A stretch of 64,000 nucleotides of DNA from Paludifilum halophilum. GTDB lineage: Bacteria; Bacillota; Bacilli; Thermoactinomycetales; DSM-45169. How positions within the stretch are numbered: position 1 is the stretch's first letter; each line of letters begins with the position of its first letter. The notes below the pieces were generated by a model. It saw nothing but the letters and a program-made list of their open reading frames with translations. It was not told the DNA's origin and did no database searches. Positions 27,360 through 35,458 of the stretch are shown here, piece after piece. The stretch spans positions 41,739 to 105,738 of the forward strand of contig NZ_NOWF01000010.1 of the NCBI RefSeq assembly GCF_002245355.1. The letters are read 5' to 3'. The translations under genes were made by a program, and so were the position numbers.

Positions 27360-28136
27360 ATGGCTATCCAATCTTGTCAACAATTGCAGGAGTTTGACGA
27401 CACGCGGTTCGTCAAAAAGACCCTTCATAAAGGGTATGGAAACGTGGTTTTTCTCCTTCACCTTCTGCCGGGTCAGGAACTTCCCGCCCACACCCATTCG
27501 GGCAAAGAGGTTTTTCTTTTGGGTCTGCAGGGGAGAGGCAGTCTGTGGATTGGAGGTGATCATTACCCAGTCGGTTGTCAGGATTTTATCTATTGTAGCG
27601 ATGAGGATGAATTAAGAGTCTACAATGACGGGACTGAAGGCTGGAGTCTGTATGTGGTGTTGAGTGCGAAGAAAGAGCCGGAGAACCAACAACAAGTGAA
27701 AGAGCCGATCAAGCGACCCCCGAGTCTGTTTCCGCTCTCTCGCCACCACCACCATGCCCTGGTCATGAGTCGACAGTTGAAGCATCAAAAAGAGGAATGG
27801 ACGGTTTTGCGTAAAAATCTGAAGAAATTTTGGAATCAGGGAGGGCAGCAACACTTTCGGGAGGAAGAGGAGATCTTATTGCCAACTTATTCCCGATACG
27901 CTTCCGTGGAACGTCCGGAAATCCTGGAGATGCTGATGGAACATGTTCGGATCCGGGGCCAAGTCGAACAGATCCTGCAAGGGGCAGGAGTGCCATCGAA
28001 AGAGATTCTATATAATCTCGGAAATTTATTGGAATCTCATGTTCGCAAGGAGGAACGAGTCGTCTTTCCTATGATGGAAAACGAAATACCAGAGAGAGAA
28101 TGGCATCGGTTGGGGGAGCTTCTTTCTCATGAATAA
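27360..28136 (+). CDS. Cupin-haemerythrin (HHE) fusion protein
   Basis: The 258-residue protein joins a small cupin (about residues 30-105: GQELPAHTHSGKEVFLLG, with two metal-type histidines and a glutamate) to a C-terminal four-helix haemerythrin-like HHE domain (about 125-255: SRHHHHALVMSRQL, HFREEEEILLPTY, LLESHVRKEERVVFPMME). The HHE part could hold a di-iron site, and such proteins are linked to oxygen or NO sensing and Fe-S repair. ATG 27360 follows AAGGAGGGA; nine upstream codons without a site were excluded. The Fnr-type box and hmp next door suggest a role in nitrosative or low-oxygen conditions. The exact function is unknown. Confidence 0.85.
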   Translation: MAIQSCQQLQEFDDTRFVKKTLHKGYGNVVFLLHLLPGQELPAHTHSGKEVFLLGLQGRGSLWIGGDHYPVGCQDFIYCSDEDELRVYNDGTEGWSLYVVLSAKKEPENQQQVKEPIKRPPSLFPLSRHHHHALVMSRQLKHQKEEWTVLRKNLKKFWNQGGQQHFREEEEILLPTYSRYASVERPEILEMLMEHVRIRGQVEQILQGAGVPSKEILYNLGNLLESHVRKEERVVFPMMENEIPEREWHRLGELLSHE

Positions 28137-28145
28137 AAAATCCCT

Positions 28146-28161
28146 CGTGACATGAATCACG
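28146..28161 (+). promoter_or_regulatory. Fnr/Crp-type palindrome before the radical SAM gene
   Basis: CGTGACATGAATCACG carries both GTGA and TCAC half-sites with N6 spacing (two changes from the consensus). No convincing -10 was found at the expected distance, and the next gene starts only 44 bases downstream. Confidence 0.45.
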
Positions 28162-28204
28162 GCCTGCCTTATGCGCGATCCCGCAAAAGAAGGGGGATGA
28201 CGAA

Positions 28205-29275
28205 GTGAGTCACTTTGACCGGAATCCATTTATCGTGATCTGGGAAGTTACCCGGGCTTGTGCTCTTCGATGCTTGCATTGTCGAGCAGAAGCTCAATAT
28301 CGCAGAGATCCCCGAGAGTTATCGACGGAGGAAGGAAAATCGCTGATCCGCGGTCTGCGAGAGATGAATTCACCTATCTTGGTCTTTACCGGCGGGGATC
28401 CTTTGATGCGGGAGGACCTGTTCGAGTTGGCGGCCTACGCTAAGGAACAGGGGCTTCACGTCTCCTTGACCCCGAGTGCGACCCCTCGCGTGAAGCCGCG
28501 GGCGATGCGACGGGCCAAGGAAGTGGGGTTGGATCGGTGGGCGTTCAGCCTGGACGGATCGACCGCCGAAATTCACGATTGGTTCCGAGGGACGCGAGGC
28601 TCTTACAATCGGACTATCAAGGCGATCCAGTATCTCCGCGAATTGGAGATGCCCTTGCAGATCAATACCACGGTCAGCAAGTACAACCTGGACGATTTAT
28701 CTAAGCTGGCCGAGTTGATGGAATCCATGGGAGTGGTGTTGTGGAGTGTTTTCTTCTTAGTTCCGACGGGTCGGGGAAGAACCGGGGATATGATCTCTCC
28801 GGAAGAACACGAACAAGTCTTTCATTGGTTGGCCGATCTGTCGAGTCATGTTTGCTTCGACATCAAAACCACAGCAGCACCTGTATATCGCCGCGTATTG
28901 GCTCAGCGGGGAGCTCTTAAAGGCGGGGGGGACATGCGTGCACCGTACAGCGTCAACGACGGAAATGGGTTCGTTTTTGTTTCCCATATCGGCGAGGTGT
29001 TTCCCAGCGGTTTTTTGCCTATCCCCTGTGGTAACGTCAGGAAGAATTCCTTGGTGGAGATCTATCGCGAACATCCCTTGTTTCAATCGTTGCGGGATCC
29101 CGATCAATTAAAAGGAAAATGCGGCATTTGTAAGTATCGGTTGATTTGTGGAGGTTCCCGAGCGTGTGCGTATGCACTTACCGGGGATCCGCTGGCGAGC
29201 GATCCCACGTGCATCTACCTGCCTGCCGTCGATCAGGTGAAGGAAGAGATGGATAGAAAAGGGCGGCATGCCTAA
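28205..29275 (+). CDS. Radical SAM/SPASM protein (TIGR04053-like, haem-maturation/NirJ-AhbD relatives)
   Basis: A 356-residue radical SAM enzyme. The [4Fe-4S] motif CxxxCxxC is CALRCLHC (Cys19, 23, 26), followed by the SAM-binding FTGGDPLMRED. A C-terminal SPASM-type cysteine set (PCGNV, GKCGICKYRLICGG, CAYAL, DPTC) would hold auxiliary clusters. The arrangement resembles the haem-modifying NirJ/AhbD-like group; the individual reaction is not known. GTG 28205 follows AGAAGGGGGATGACGAA. It is likely co-expressed with the cupin-haemerythrin gene 68 bases upstream. The 7.7 kb mobile island begins about 100 bases downstream. Confidence 0.82.
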   Translation: MSHFDRNPFIVIWEVTRACALRCLHCRAEAQYRRDPRELSTEEGKSLIRGLREMNSPILVFTGGDPLMREDLFELAAYAKEQGLHVSLTPSATPRVKPRAMRRAKEVGLDRWAFSLDGSTAEIHDWFRGTRGSYNRTIKAIQYLRELEMPLQINTTVSKYNLDDLSKLAELMESMGVVLWSVFFLVPTGRGRTGDMISPEEHEQVFHWLADLSSHVCFDIKTTAAPVYRRVLAQRGALKGGGDMRAPYSVNDGNGFVFVSHIGEVFPSGFLPIPCGNVRKNSLVEIYREHPLFQSLRDPDQLKGKCGICKYRLICGGSRACAYALTGDPLASDPTCIYLPAVDQVKEEMDRKGRHA

Positions 29276-29371
29276 ACGTCAAACAACATCGGGGGGAGAT
29301 GCCTTTAAATATATCCGCCGATGGAATTGACGGAGACGAAGGCGAGTCGAAGTCGAGCGGATGGATGAAGA

Positions 29372-29405
29372 GGGGTAGTCCGAGATACGTGTAATATATA
29401 CAGTT
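29372..29405 (+). repeat. Left inverted repeat of the island (IS end)
   Basis: GGGGTAGTCCGAGATACGTG followed by an AT-rich tail ending ACAGTT; its inverted partner is at 37062-37096. It is directly followed by a truncated IS5-type transposase, so it is probably that element's terminus. Confidence 0.75.
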
Positions 29406-29934
29406 TGGATTGGGTATTTGTTCTAATTCACCTGGATGCCGGTTTTGTTCCTGCTAAAAAGGGCGGGACAAAAGTCGGGAAAACCAAAGTGGGGAAAGGG
29501 TCGAAAGTATTCAGTGTGGTGGAAAATAAAAAAGGGCTCCCAATCGCTTTGCTTGTGGAAAATGCGAATCCTCATGAGATTAACTTTGCCGAGAAAATCA
29601 TAAATGAGATTCGTATTCTGCAAAGACGGGGAGCACCTATCAAAAAACCTAAGTTACTTGCAGCAGATAAAGGCTATCAAAGTCAAGCCTTTCGAGCTTT
29701 TTAAGAAAAAAAGGGATTCTCTCCCGCATTCCTAAGAAGAAAAACCAAAAATCCTCTCGTGGACGGAAGCCCACGGAGTTTCAAGTGGCCTATCGACAGC
29801 GGTTTAAAGTGGAACGTAGTTTTGCTTGGATGGACAATTTTCGCCGATTGGTGGTCCGCTATGATCGGATGGCTTCGATGTATCGTGGCTTTAATGTTCT
29901 TGTTTGTATAATTATGTGCTTAAACCATTTTTGA
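29405..29934 (+). pseudogene. IS5-family (DDE) transposase, truncated and frameshifted
   Basis: The first part (to about 29704) contains AKKGGTKVGKTKVGKGSK and LLAADKGYQSQAFRAF, typical of the central catalytic region. After a frameshift near 29700 the reading continues as SSRGRKPTEFQVAYRQRFKV, then ERSFAWMDNFRRLVVRYDRM, the C-terminal DDE part, to TGA 29932. The N-terminal region is missing: the terminal repeat is joined directly to the core. Non-functional. Confidence 0.85.
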
Positions 29935-29949
29935 AATGGCTTTGGAGAA

Positions 29950-30102
29950 ATGTTTGATGATGAGGCACCTGAGTGTGGTGTTTGTGAGCTTCGCGAATTG
30001 TGCGCTAAAAGATCGATGGGAAAACAGTTACCTACCCTTCAACACGAAACTATGGCTTTTTTGGAGGAAGCGAAAACTTGGAGAAGTAAGTGTCGTGCTT
30101 AA
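29950..30102 (+). CDS. Possible 50-residue cysteine-containing protein
   Basis: ATG 29950 opens 50 codons (MFDDEAPECGVCELRELCAK ...) with four cysteines before the last residues and one near the end. GGAGAAA lies just upstream, poorly spaced. No family recognised; it may equally be the tail of a broken element. Confidence 0.3.
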   Translation: MFDDEAPECGVCELRELCAKRSMGKQLPTLQHETMAFLEEAKTWRSKCRA

Positions 30103-30241
30103 CCAGTGAGGGCAGATGGGTGTCCATCTGTCCTTTGTTTTTTTTGTCTTGAATCATGCTCTAATTGCGTATAGTATGGTTAACGGTCATGTTAATTTTT
30201 TGATGTGGCGTTATTGAAGACCATTTATTTTTATTTGGTTT

Positions 30242-30424
30242 GTGTGTGGTATGCTTGGGACCACTTATTTTCTAAGGATTTTTTGGTTTTTTGGTTCACC
30301 TGGGCCAGACGCTGTTATAATTAAGTATTATGATCTTGATTTGAAATTAGGTTATTTGGTAGATAACCATCCGAAGCTTGAGGAAACAAGGATTTATAAA
30401 TTTGTGATCGAACATACGATATAA
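30242..30424 (+). CDS. Weak 60-residue open frame in AT-rich island DNA
   Basis: The frame begins MCGMLGTTYFLRIFWFFG and ends with a charged tail. No ribosome-binding site or family was recognised. Apart from this and the 50-residue frame before it, 30103-30499 shows nothing definite. Confidence 0.2.
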   Translation: MCGMLGTTYFLRIFWFFGSPGPDAVIIKYYDLDLKLGYLVDNHPKLEETRIYKFVIEHTI

Positions 30425-30499
30425 TTTCTCACCATATCCGATCCGTTGTGTATAATGCAGTAACAATGATTGGAGAGGTTATCTAAAAAAAAAAGAGAA

Positions 30500-30558
30500 G
30501 AGACTGCTGACCTTCACTTTGTCAGCAGTCTCCTGCGGCCATGTGGTCGCATTTTTTT
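30500..30558. terminator. Two adjacent terminator hairpins, first copy of the GACTGCTGAC stem
   Basis: GAGACTGCTGAC (30500-30511) pairs exactly with 30521-30532, with a long A-run on its left, so it terminates minus-strand transcription. A second hairpin TGCGGCC/GGTCGCA (30534-30551) with a T-run ends plus-strand transcription. The first stem recurs inverted at 32717-32749. Confidence 0.75.
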
Positions 30559-30826
30559 GAGTCACTTCTATTCGATATGAGGAAGTTCACCGAGGTGTGA
30601 ATTAGGGGGATTTTGATTATTTTGAGTTGGATATTGAACAAATACAAGCGTTTGATCTCTCTGTCCGAAGATGATATGGGTTAGATTCCGGCTAATGATC
30701 CTGTGACAATAACAATATTGAGGATTGAATAGGATTTTTTTGAGACAAGGAGAATACGACATATTAGGGTAAACTTTGCATCCCGCAAACAATTATAAGA
30801 ACGAATTTACCATGGGGGTGAGTTTT

Positions 30827-31213
30827 TTGATAGAGATGTTACTGAGGAAACTGTTCGTATCCATTGTAGCCAGTTTACTTACTTTGATCGGTTATCACCT
30901 TATTAGTGAGGCGAATTTGGGAATCTTGTCACTGGTCTTTTTAGTATTCTTTTTTTACGGGTCTGTTGTTTCTGTGATCGCAGAAAAAATAACTCATGGA
31001 AGGTCTTTGACATATCTCATCATTCACCTTTTGGGAGGAATTTCATTACCTTTTTTATACGTTTGGATAGATGCAACTGATTTATCTTCCTTAAGATTTG
31101 AAGACTACAGCAAGGCAGTATTTCTTGGCTTCAAATGCTCATTTCTATTTTGGGTTATTGACATAATAGTAGGAAATGTATATCGTGGGATTAAAACCAA
31201 AAAAAGGGGTTGA
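30827..31213 (+). CDS. Small four-helix membrane protein (UPF0715-like)
   Basis: A 128-residue very hydrophobic protein with about four membrane helices (LFVSIVASLLTLIGYHL; GILSLVFLVFFFYGSVVSVI; a third around YLIIHLLGGISLPFLYVWI; a fourth around FLGFKCSFLFWVIDIIVG). The pattern resembles the UPF0715 family of small Bacillus membrane proteins, but this is tentative. TTG 30827 is preferred because GGGGGTGAG lies just upstream; ATG 30812 and 30836 are alternatives. AT-rich codon use differs from the flanking chromosome. It is followed by a secreted-protein gene with no gap, suggesting an operon. Confidence 0.6.
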   Translation: MIEMLLRKLFVSIVASLLTLIGYHLISEANLGILSLVFLVFFFYGSVVSVIAEKITHGRSLTYLIIHLLGGISLPFLYVWIDATDLSSLRFEDYSKAVFLGFKCSFLFWVIDIIVGNVYRGIKTKKRG

Positions 31214-31218
31214 ACATT

Positions 31219-32628
31219 GTGAAAAAATTTTGGTTTGCCTCGATGTTTTTTCTGGTGGGAACAATTATTTGCGTTCCTTATGCTTTATCTGCAAGCTCTG
31301 GTGACATTAGAGATGTATCAGTAACAAGTACCAGTAAATCTATCGAAATTAATTGGAATAGTCACAGTGAGTATTTTGAATTGTATTCAAAGATAGATAA
31401 TACATATAAAAAAATATGGTCAGGAAAAGATCGAACCTATAAACTGAATTCCTTGAATCCTGATCATAAATATAAATTGAAGTTAGTAGCCAAAGGTTCT
31501 AATGGTGAGAAGTTGGACAATGTTGTTATTAATACCTCTACAAATAAAACCAAAAGGCAGATTAATGAAAGAATTTCTATGTTAACCCCAACTGTAGTAA
31601 TGAAAGATGAAAGGGTAACTAAGCAGATTTTTTACCCGATGGCCAATAGTAAATTAGACTCTTTTGTGAAAAAAAATGAGGTTAAACTTTCATGGTCTAA
31701 CCTCCCAGATGACGATCAAATATATGAAGTTTATCGAGATGGTAAGCTATTGAAAAAAGTAAAAGGGGATTCTTTTACTGACACCTCGGTTGTGAAAAAT
31801 AACATCTATTCCTACAAAATTGTGGGGTTGAAAAAAATCCCTGATGCTGAGGTGGAAAAAAAGAAAAAATGGTTAAAAGAAAAGGGGATAAAATTAAATA
31901 AAAGTCAAGAAAAAAATTTGTATTATGAAGAAAAAAGCTTAGGAACTGTTCTGCAAACATCGGATGAAACAACAATAGATATTTCGAGAGAAGATAAGAA
32001 ACAGGTTACCTTACAAGGAGATGATTTCAGGGATTATCCTACTGGGTATGGTTTCACAATGAGATATACAACTTTCATCCCACTTGAGTATGCTGTCAAT
32101 CCACAATGTGATTGGGTAGGCTATTGCAAATTCCATTATTTCGAAGGTGACAATAGAGGCTTTGATGTTTGGTCTGATAGATTCCGAACCCGGTCAGATG
32201 TTTATATTACATGGGATTTTGATACAAACAACCCTAATGATGTAAAACTTAACCCTTCAATTGGAACAACGGTTGGTCTTGATGAAAACAAGAATCCTGT
32301 AGAAACTGATCAAGCTGATGAATCAGATATTGAATTGTCCAGAGTCACAAATACAGGGGATTCAATTACACATTGGATCAAGTTGGAATCAAGTAACCCT
32401 TTAGTAGTTGGTGCTCCTGCAATCGATGCTGAATATGGTGCACAAGTATATAAAAATGGTACGGGACATGTTGAAGGTACTCATGACAAAGCCCCTTCAC
32501 ATGAGTTTTATATAGCACCGTATGCGTCAGATGGTGGCTGGAGAACAATATTAAATGATGAGCATGAAGGGTTTGAATATTTACTTCCGATTATGCCCAA
32601 CGCCGAATTTAGCATTGACCTGGAGTGA
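31219..32628 (+). CDS. Secreted protein with Fn3-like modules and a C-terminal DUF3238-like domain
   Basis: A 469-residue exported protein. A signal peptide (MKKFWFASMFFLVGTIICVP then YALSAS, cleavage near residue 27) is followed by an Fn3-like module (about 30-105), a second one (about 145-200, VKLSWSNLPDDDQIYEVYRD), a lysine-rich linker, and a C-terminal domain of about 190 residues with FEGDNRGFDVWSDRFRTRSD, then THWIKLESSNPLVVGAPAID. The latter looks like DUF3238 (moderate confidence; function unknown). GTG 31219 follows AAAAGGGG; the frame also allows TTG 31210 overlapping the previous stop. AT-rich and probably acquired with its membrane-protein partner. Confidence 0.7.
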   Translation: MKKFWFASMFFLVGTIICVPYALSASSGDIRDVSVTSTSKSIEINWNSHSEYFELYSKIDNTYKKIWSGKDRTYKLNSLNPDHKYKLKLVAKGSNGEKLDNVVINTSTNKTKRQINERISMLTPTVVMKDERVTKQIFYPMANSKLDSFVKKNEVKLSWSNLPDDDQIYEVYRDGKLLKKVKGDSFTDTSVVKNNIYSYKIVGLKKIPDAEVEKKKKWLKEKGIKLNKSQEKNLYYEEKSLGTVLQTSDETTIDISREDKKQVTLQGDDFRDYPTGYGFTMRYTTFIPLEYAVNPQCDWVGYCKFHYFEGDNRGFDVWSDRFRTRSDVYITWDFDTNNPNDVKLNPSIGTTVGLDENKNPVETDQADESDIELSRVTNTGDSITHWIKLESSNPLVVGAPAIDAEYGAQVYKNGTGHVEGTHDKAPSHEFYIAPYASDGGWRTILNDEHEGFEYLLPIMPNAEFSIDLE

Positions 32629-32716
32629 AAAATTTTAACATAACAGCAATCCCTGAGATGAATGGAACATAGTACAGGGAGGAATCTTCTGGATATGATA
32701 ACCGCCGTCAGGTGCG

Positions 32717-32754
32717 AGACTGCTGACAAAGTATGCAGGTCAGCAGTCTTTTTA
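32717..32754 (+). terminator. Terminator, inverted second copy of the GACTGCTGAC stem
   Basis: AGACTGCTGAC (32717-32727) pairs with GTCAGCAGTCT (32739-32749) and a T-run follows. Stem and loop start (AAAGT) match the reverse complement of the hairpin at 30500-30532. Confidence 0.85.
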
Positions 32755-32798
32755 TGTCGAATACATAAAGAGAATTTATATGCAAAGGACGAATTTTC

Positions 32799-33340
32799 AT
32801 GTTTCAAACGAATCCCAATCGACAAGGGAATATAGAATTTGTTTACATAGAAGAGCTGGTGCCGGAAGATCATTTGTTGCGCAAGATTGATGAAACGATC
32901 GATTTTTCGTTCATTGCCGAAAAAACACGCCCTCTTTATTCACCAGACAACGGACGCCCTTGTCTGGATCCCGTGATGCTGTTTAAGATGTTGTTCATTG
33001 GCTATTTATATGGCATTCGCTCGGAACGCAGACTGGTGGAAGAGATTCAAGTAAATGTGGCATACCGTTGGTTTGTGGGGCTGTCGTTAACGGACCCGGT
33101 TCCCCATTCTTCAACGTTCAGCCAAAACCGACGCCGGCGCTTTGTAGGCACCTTGATCTACCAGTGGCAATATAAATACGATGAGCAAAAGGATGTGTAC
33201 ACCTGTCCCGCCAACCACGAATTAACTTACCGTACCACCAACCGCCAAGGATACCGGGAATACAAGTCGAACCCATCCGTCTGCTAAGACTGCCCGTTAC
33301 GATCTAAGTGTACGACCAGCAAAAATTGTGTGAAGACAGT
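32799..33340 (+). pseudogene. IS1182-family transposase with internal deletion
   Basis: The N-terminal part is well preserved (MFQTNPNRQG start, FVYIEELVPEDHLLRKID, LFKMLFIGYLYGIRSERRLV). After NRRRRFVGT it jumps directly to the C-terminal zinc-ribbon region (DVYTCPANHEL..., CPLRSKCTTSKN), so the DDE core of roughly 200 codons is missing. An in-frame TAA at 33285 interrupts the rest. The element is dead. Confidence 0.85.
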
Positions 33341-33393
33341 AACGGGGATTGTCCCATCCGTCGTAGATTTTCGTTACGGCCATTTTCGCCGTT

Positions 33394-34648
33394 TTACGCA
33401 GTGATGGGTTTGTTTTCTATTTGTTCGCTACCGACCTCTTGCTCCAAGGCTTGTTTTAACAGAGGGAGTTGACGGTATCCCTTAATCCTTCGAAAACGGG
33501 TTTCCGCTTCCAAAAGGCCGGCAGCCGACCAGCGAAGAACTTGTTGACCGTTTCGCCAACGCTTCACGTTTCGAGATACATCCCGGACTGTCTTAAACGC
33601 GGATTCAATGGCATTGGTGGATCGCATCGTTGCTTGGAGAAGCTCGGGCAAACCCAAACGAATAACGGTCAAGGTTTCCTCCATGCCTTCCCGAAGGCTG
33701 GCCGCAGCCCCCGGATGAACTCTTCCAGCTGATGAGCCAGCCGCTTTAAAGCACGGAGAGCTTTGTCTGCGTCCGGCTGTTTCCATGCCTCCTTGATCTT
33801 TCGTTCTACCCAGGCTCGAGGTGATCCAACACATTTCGCATTTTATGGACCTGACACCGCTGAACGACCGCCTGTTTGCCGAATACCTTTCGTACAGCGG
33901 AACGAAGGGCTTTGCTTCCGTCGATGATGACCAGAATTCCGGAATCGATACAAAGTCCCCGATCCACCAAATCCATAAGCAAGGATTTGCAAACGGTGGC
34001 GTTTTCGGTCGCTCCTTCCCACAGACCGAGGATGTGCTTCTTTCCGTCCTCATCGATCCCCAAAGCAACGACCACGGTATGATCCGCCATGACCACGCCA
34101 TCGATCATCAGCGCGAGGTACCGCTTTTCATTCAAACGTCGTTTAAGAAGTTCCGCCAACTTTTTCTTGGTTCCTTCCACGAAGCGACGGCTGATCGTAC
34201 TTTTGCTAGTGGAACCTCCTTTCTCATCGGTTCCTGCCGGCTCCAATCCATGTTCGTAGTGTCGGGTGGACAGCCCATGGATCATGCGCTCCAGCGCAGC
34301 CTCTGTCAGGAGCGAAGAATCTTGAAAAGCCTGGTACGCTTCCAAGTGGAGCTCTTCTCCTTCCACCGAGCGGACCCGGGGCTTTTCCACCCGGACTTTT
34401 CGACCGCCCAAAACGACAGAACCTTGCTCTACACCATGCCGGACCGCTTTTCGATTCGGGTTGTGCTTTCCTTTGGGTCCTGCCAGTTGGGTGACTTCTT
34501 CCTGCAGCATGGCTTGAAATACTTGCAACCCAGTCTGTACAGCCAAGGCCAATAATCCCTCTTTGGCCGATTCCATGATAGTTGTCAGTGTAAGCTGGAT
34601 CTCGGGATGGCTCTGGAACTTTTCTTTTCTTTCCTGTAAGCTTTTCAT
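33394..34648 (-). pseudogene. IS256 (mutator)-family transposase with two frameshifts
   Basis: The N-terminal 280 codons from ATG 34648 are intact, including RYLALMIDGVVMADHTVVVA and IIDGSKALRSAVRKVFG (catalytic aspartates). The frame breaks near 33825 after NVLDHLEPG, continues in a second frame (VERKIKEAWKQPDADKALRA), and shifts again near 33715 to reach the C-terminal MRSTNAIESAFKTVRDVSRN with the catalytic glutamate. Total length would be about 415 residues, normal for the family. An inverted repeat (AGTGGCGGT/ACCGCCACT) lies upstream of the start at about 34650-34706. Confidence 0.9.
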
Positions 34649-34734
34649 AGTGGCGGTTCTCCTTGCCCACCACCGTTATACCAAACGGTTTAGGAGACCG
34701 CCACTTTCAATTTCCACGATTTTCGGGACATAGC

Positions 34735-35030
34735 CCACCGTCCGTACCACCCGGCCTAACTCCCGGAAAGCCTTGTATAGCCGGTTCTTACGACTGTAGT
34801 TGCTCAGTTTGCGAAGCAACGTGGCGGAAGAAATTTTCCCGGCTTGGATCGAGAGCACGACCCGGAGCAGGTCTTTCCAGTGCGTCTCGATCAGCTTTCA
34901 ATCGATGGTTTCGGAGAATAACCCGTTAATATGCCGAAAGCGGACATCCTCAAAGGGACGAAAGAAGGTCAGGTTCTTCAGGTTGCGAATCCGGGGCATC
35001 AACTTAATCCCAAGGAGATAAGCCAGGGTG
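34735..35030 (-). pseudogene. C-terminal fragment of a Tn3-family transposase
   Basis: On the minus strand the text LAYLLGIKLMPRIRNLKNL, a TGA, then LSIQAGKISSATLLRKLSNY followed by RELGRVVRT corresponds to the C-terminal region of Tn3-type TnpA. The in-frame TGA near 34899 and truncation at both sides show it is inactive. It is fused at its upstream end to a tyrosine-recombinase fragment. Confidence 0.75.
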
Positions 35031-35190
35031 ACCACTCGGCAAGCAACCGCAGATCCCCGGCATAATCCCGAAGCGTCTTGGGGTTGAGATCATCGTGGGT
35101 TTGTAGGTCATCAATAAAGCGATTAATCCAAATGTTCTGCCTGATCGGAAATCGAAGGGGATCGACCCATTCGCACGCCTCCTTTTTAGA
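35030..35190 (-). pseudogene. N-terminal fragment of a tyrosine recombinase (TnpI/XerC-like)
   Basis: The minus-strand frame reads KEACEWVDPLRFPIRQNIW then INRFIDDLQTHDDLNPKTLR and DYAGDLRLLAEW, the SAM-like core-binding N-terminal domain of tyrosine recombinases. It stops abruptly at the join with the Tn3 fragment, so the catalytic domain is lost. A recombination-site-like repeat array lies immediately upstream (35202-35338), as in Tn4430-type transposons that carry a TnpI recombinase with its own site. Confidence 0.6.
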
Positions 35191-35201
35191 ATTGAATCAC
35201 C

Positions 35202-35338
35202 TTAGTGGACATGATATTCCCAGGTTATTCGAAACATTAGTGGACATCCAAGAGCCGGTTTTGGGCGGACTCATAGCCGCTAATACTGTTTAGCGGATAT
35301 ATACAGTCTTTTCAAACTGTTACAACACTAGCGGATAA
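35202..35338 (+). repeat. Relic recombination site: inverted core plus directly repeated arms
   Basis: An inverted pair ATAGCCGCTAA (35273-35283) and TTAGCGGATAT (35290-35300) with a six-base spacer TACTGT looks like a tyrosine-recombinase core. Related motifs in direct orientation stand at 35202-35212 and 35237-35247 (both TTAGTGGACAT) and 35328-35338 (CTAGCGGATAA). Confidence 0.55.
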
Positions 35339-35458
35339 AATATCTTGGATTTACCCCCTCGACGGGAACCGATAGCCGGGAGAACCGTCCCCAGAGTGGA
35401 AGCCAAGTGACCACTTCTTTCTCGTGGTACAATGGGGACATTAGGAGGTATTTGCTCC

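Noticed and set aside
30568..30792. 74-residue minus-strand frame before the minus-strand terminator
   Set aside because: Its position before the hairpin was tempting, but no Shine-Dalgarno site or recognisable protein pattern supports it.
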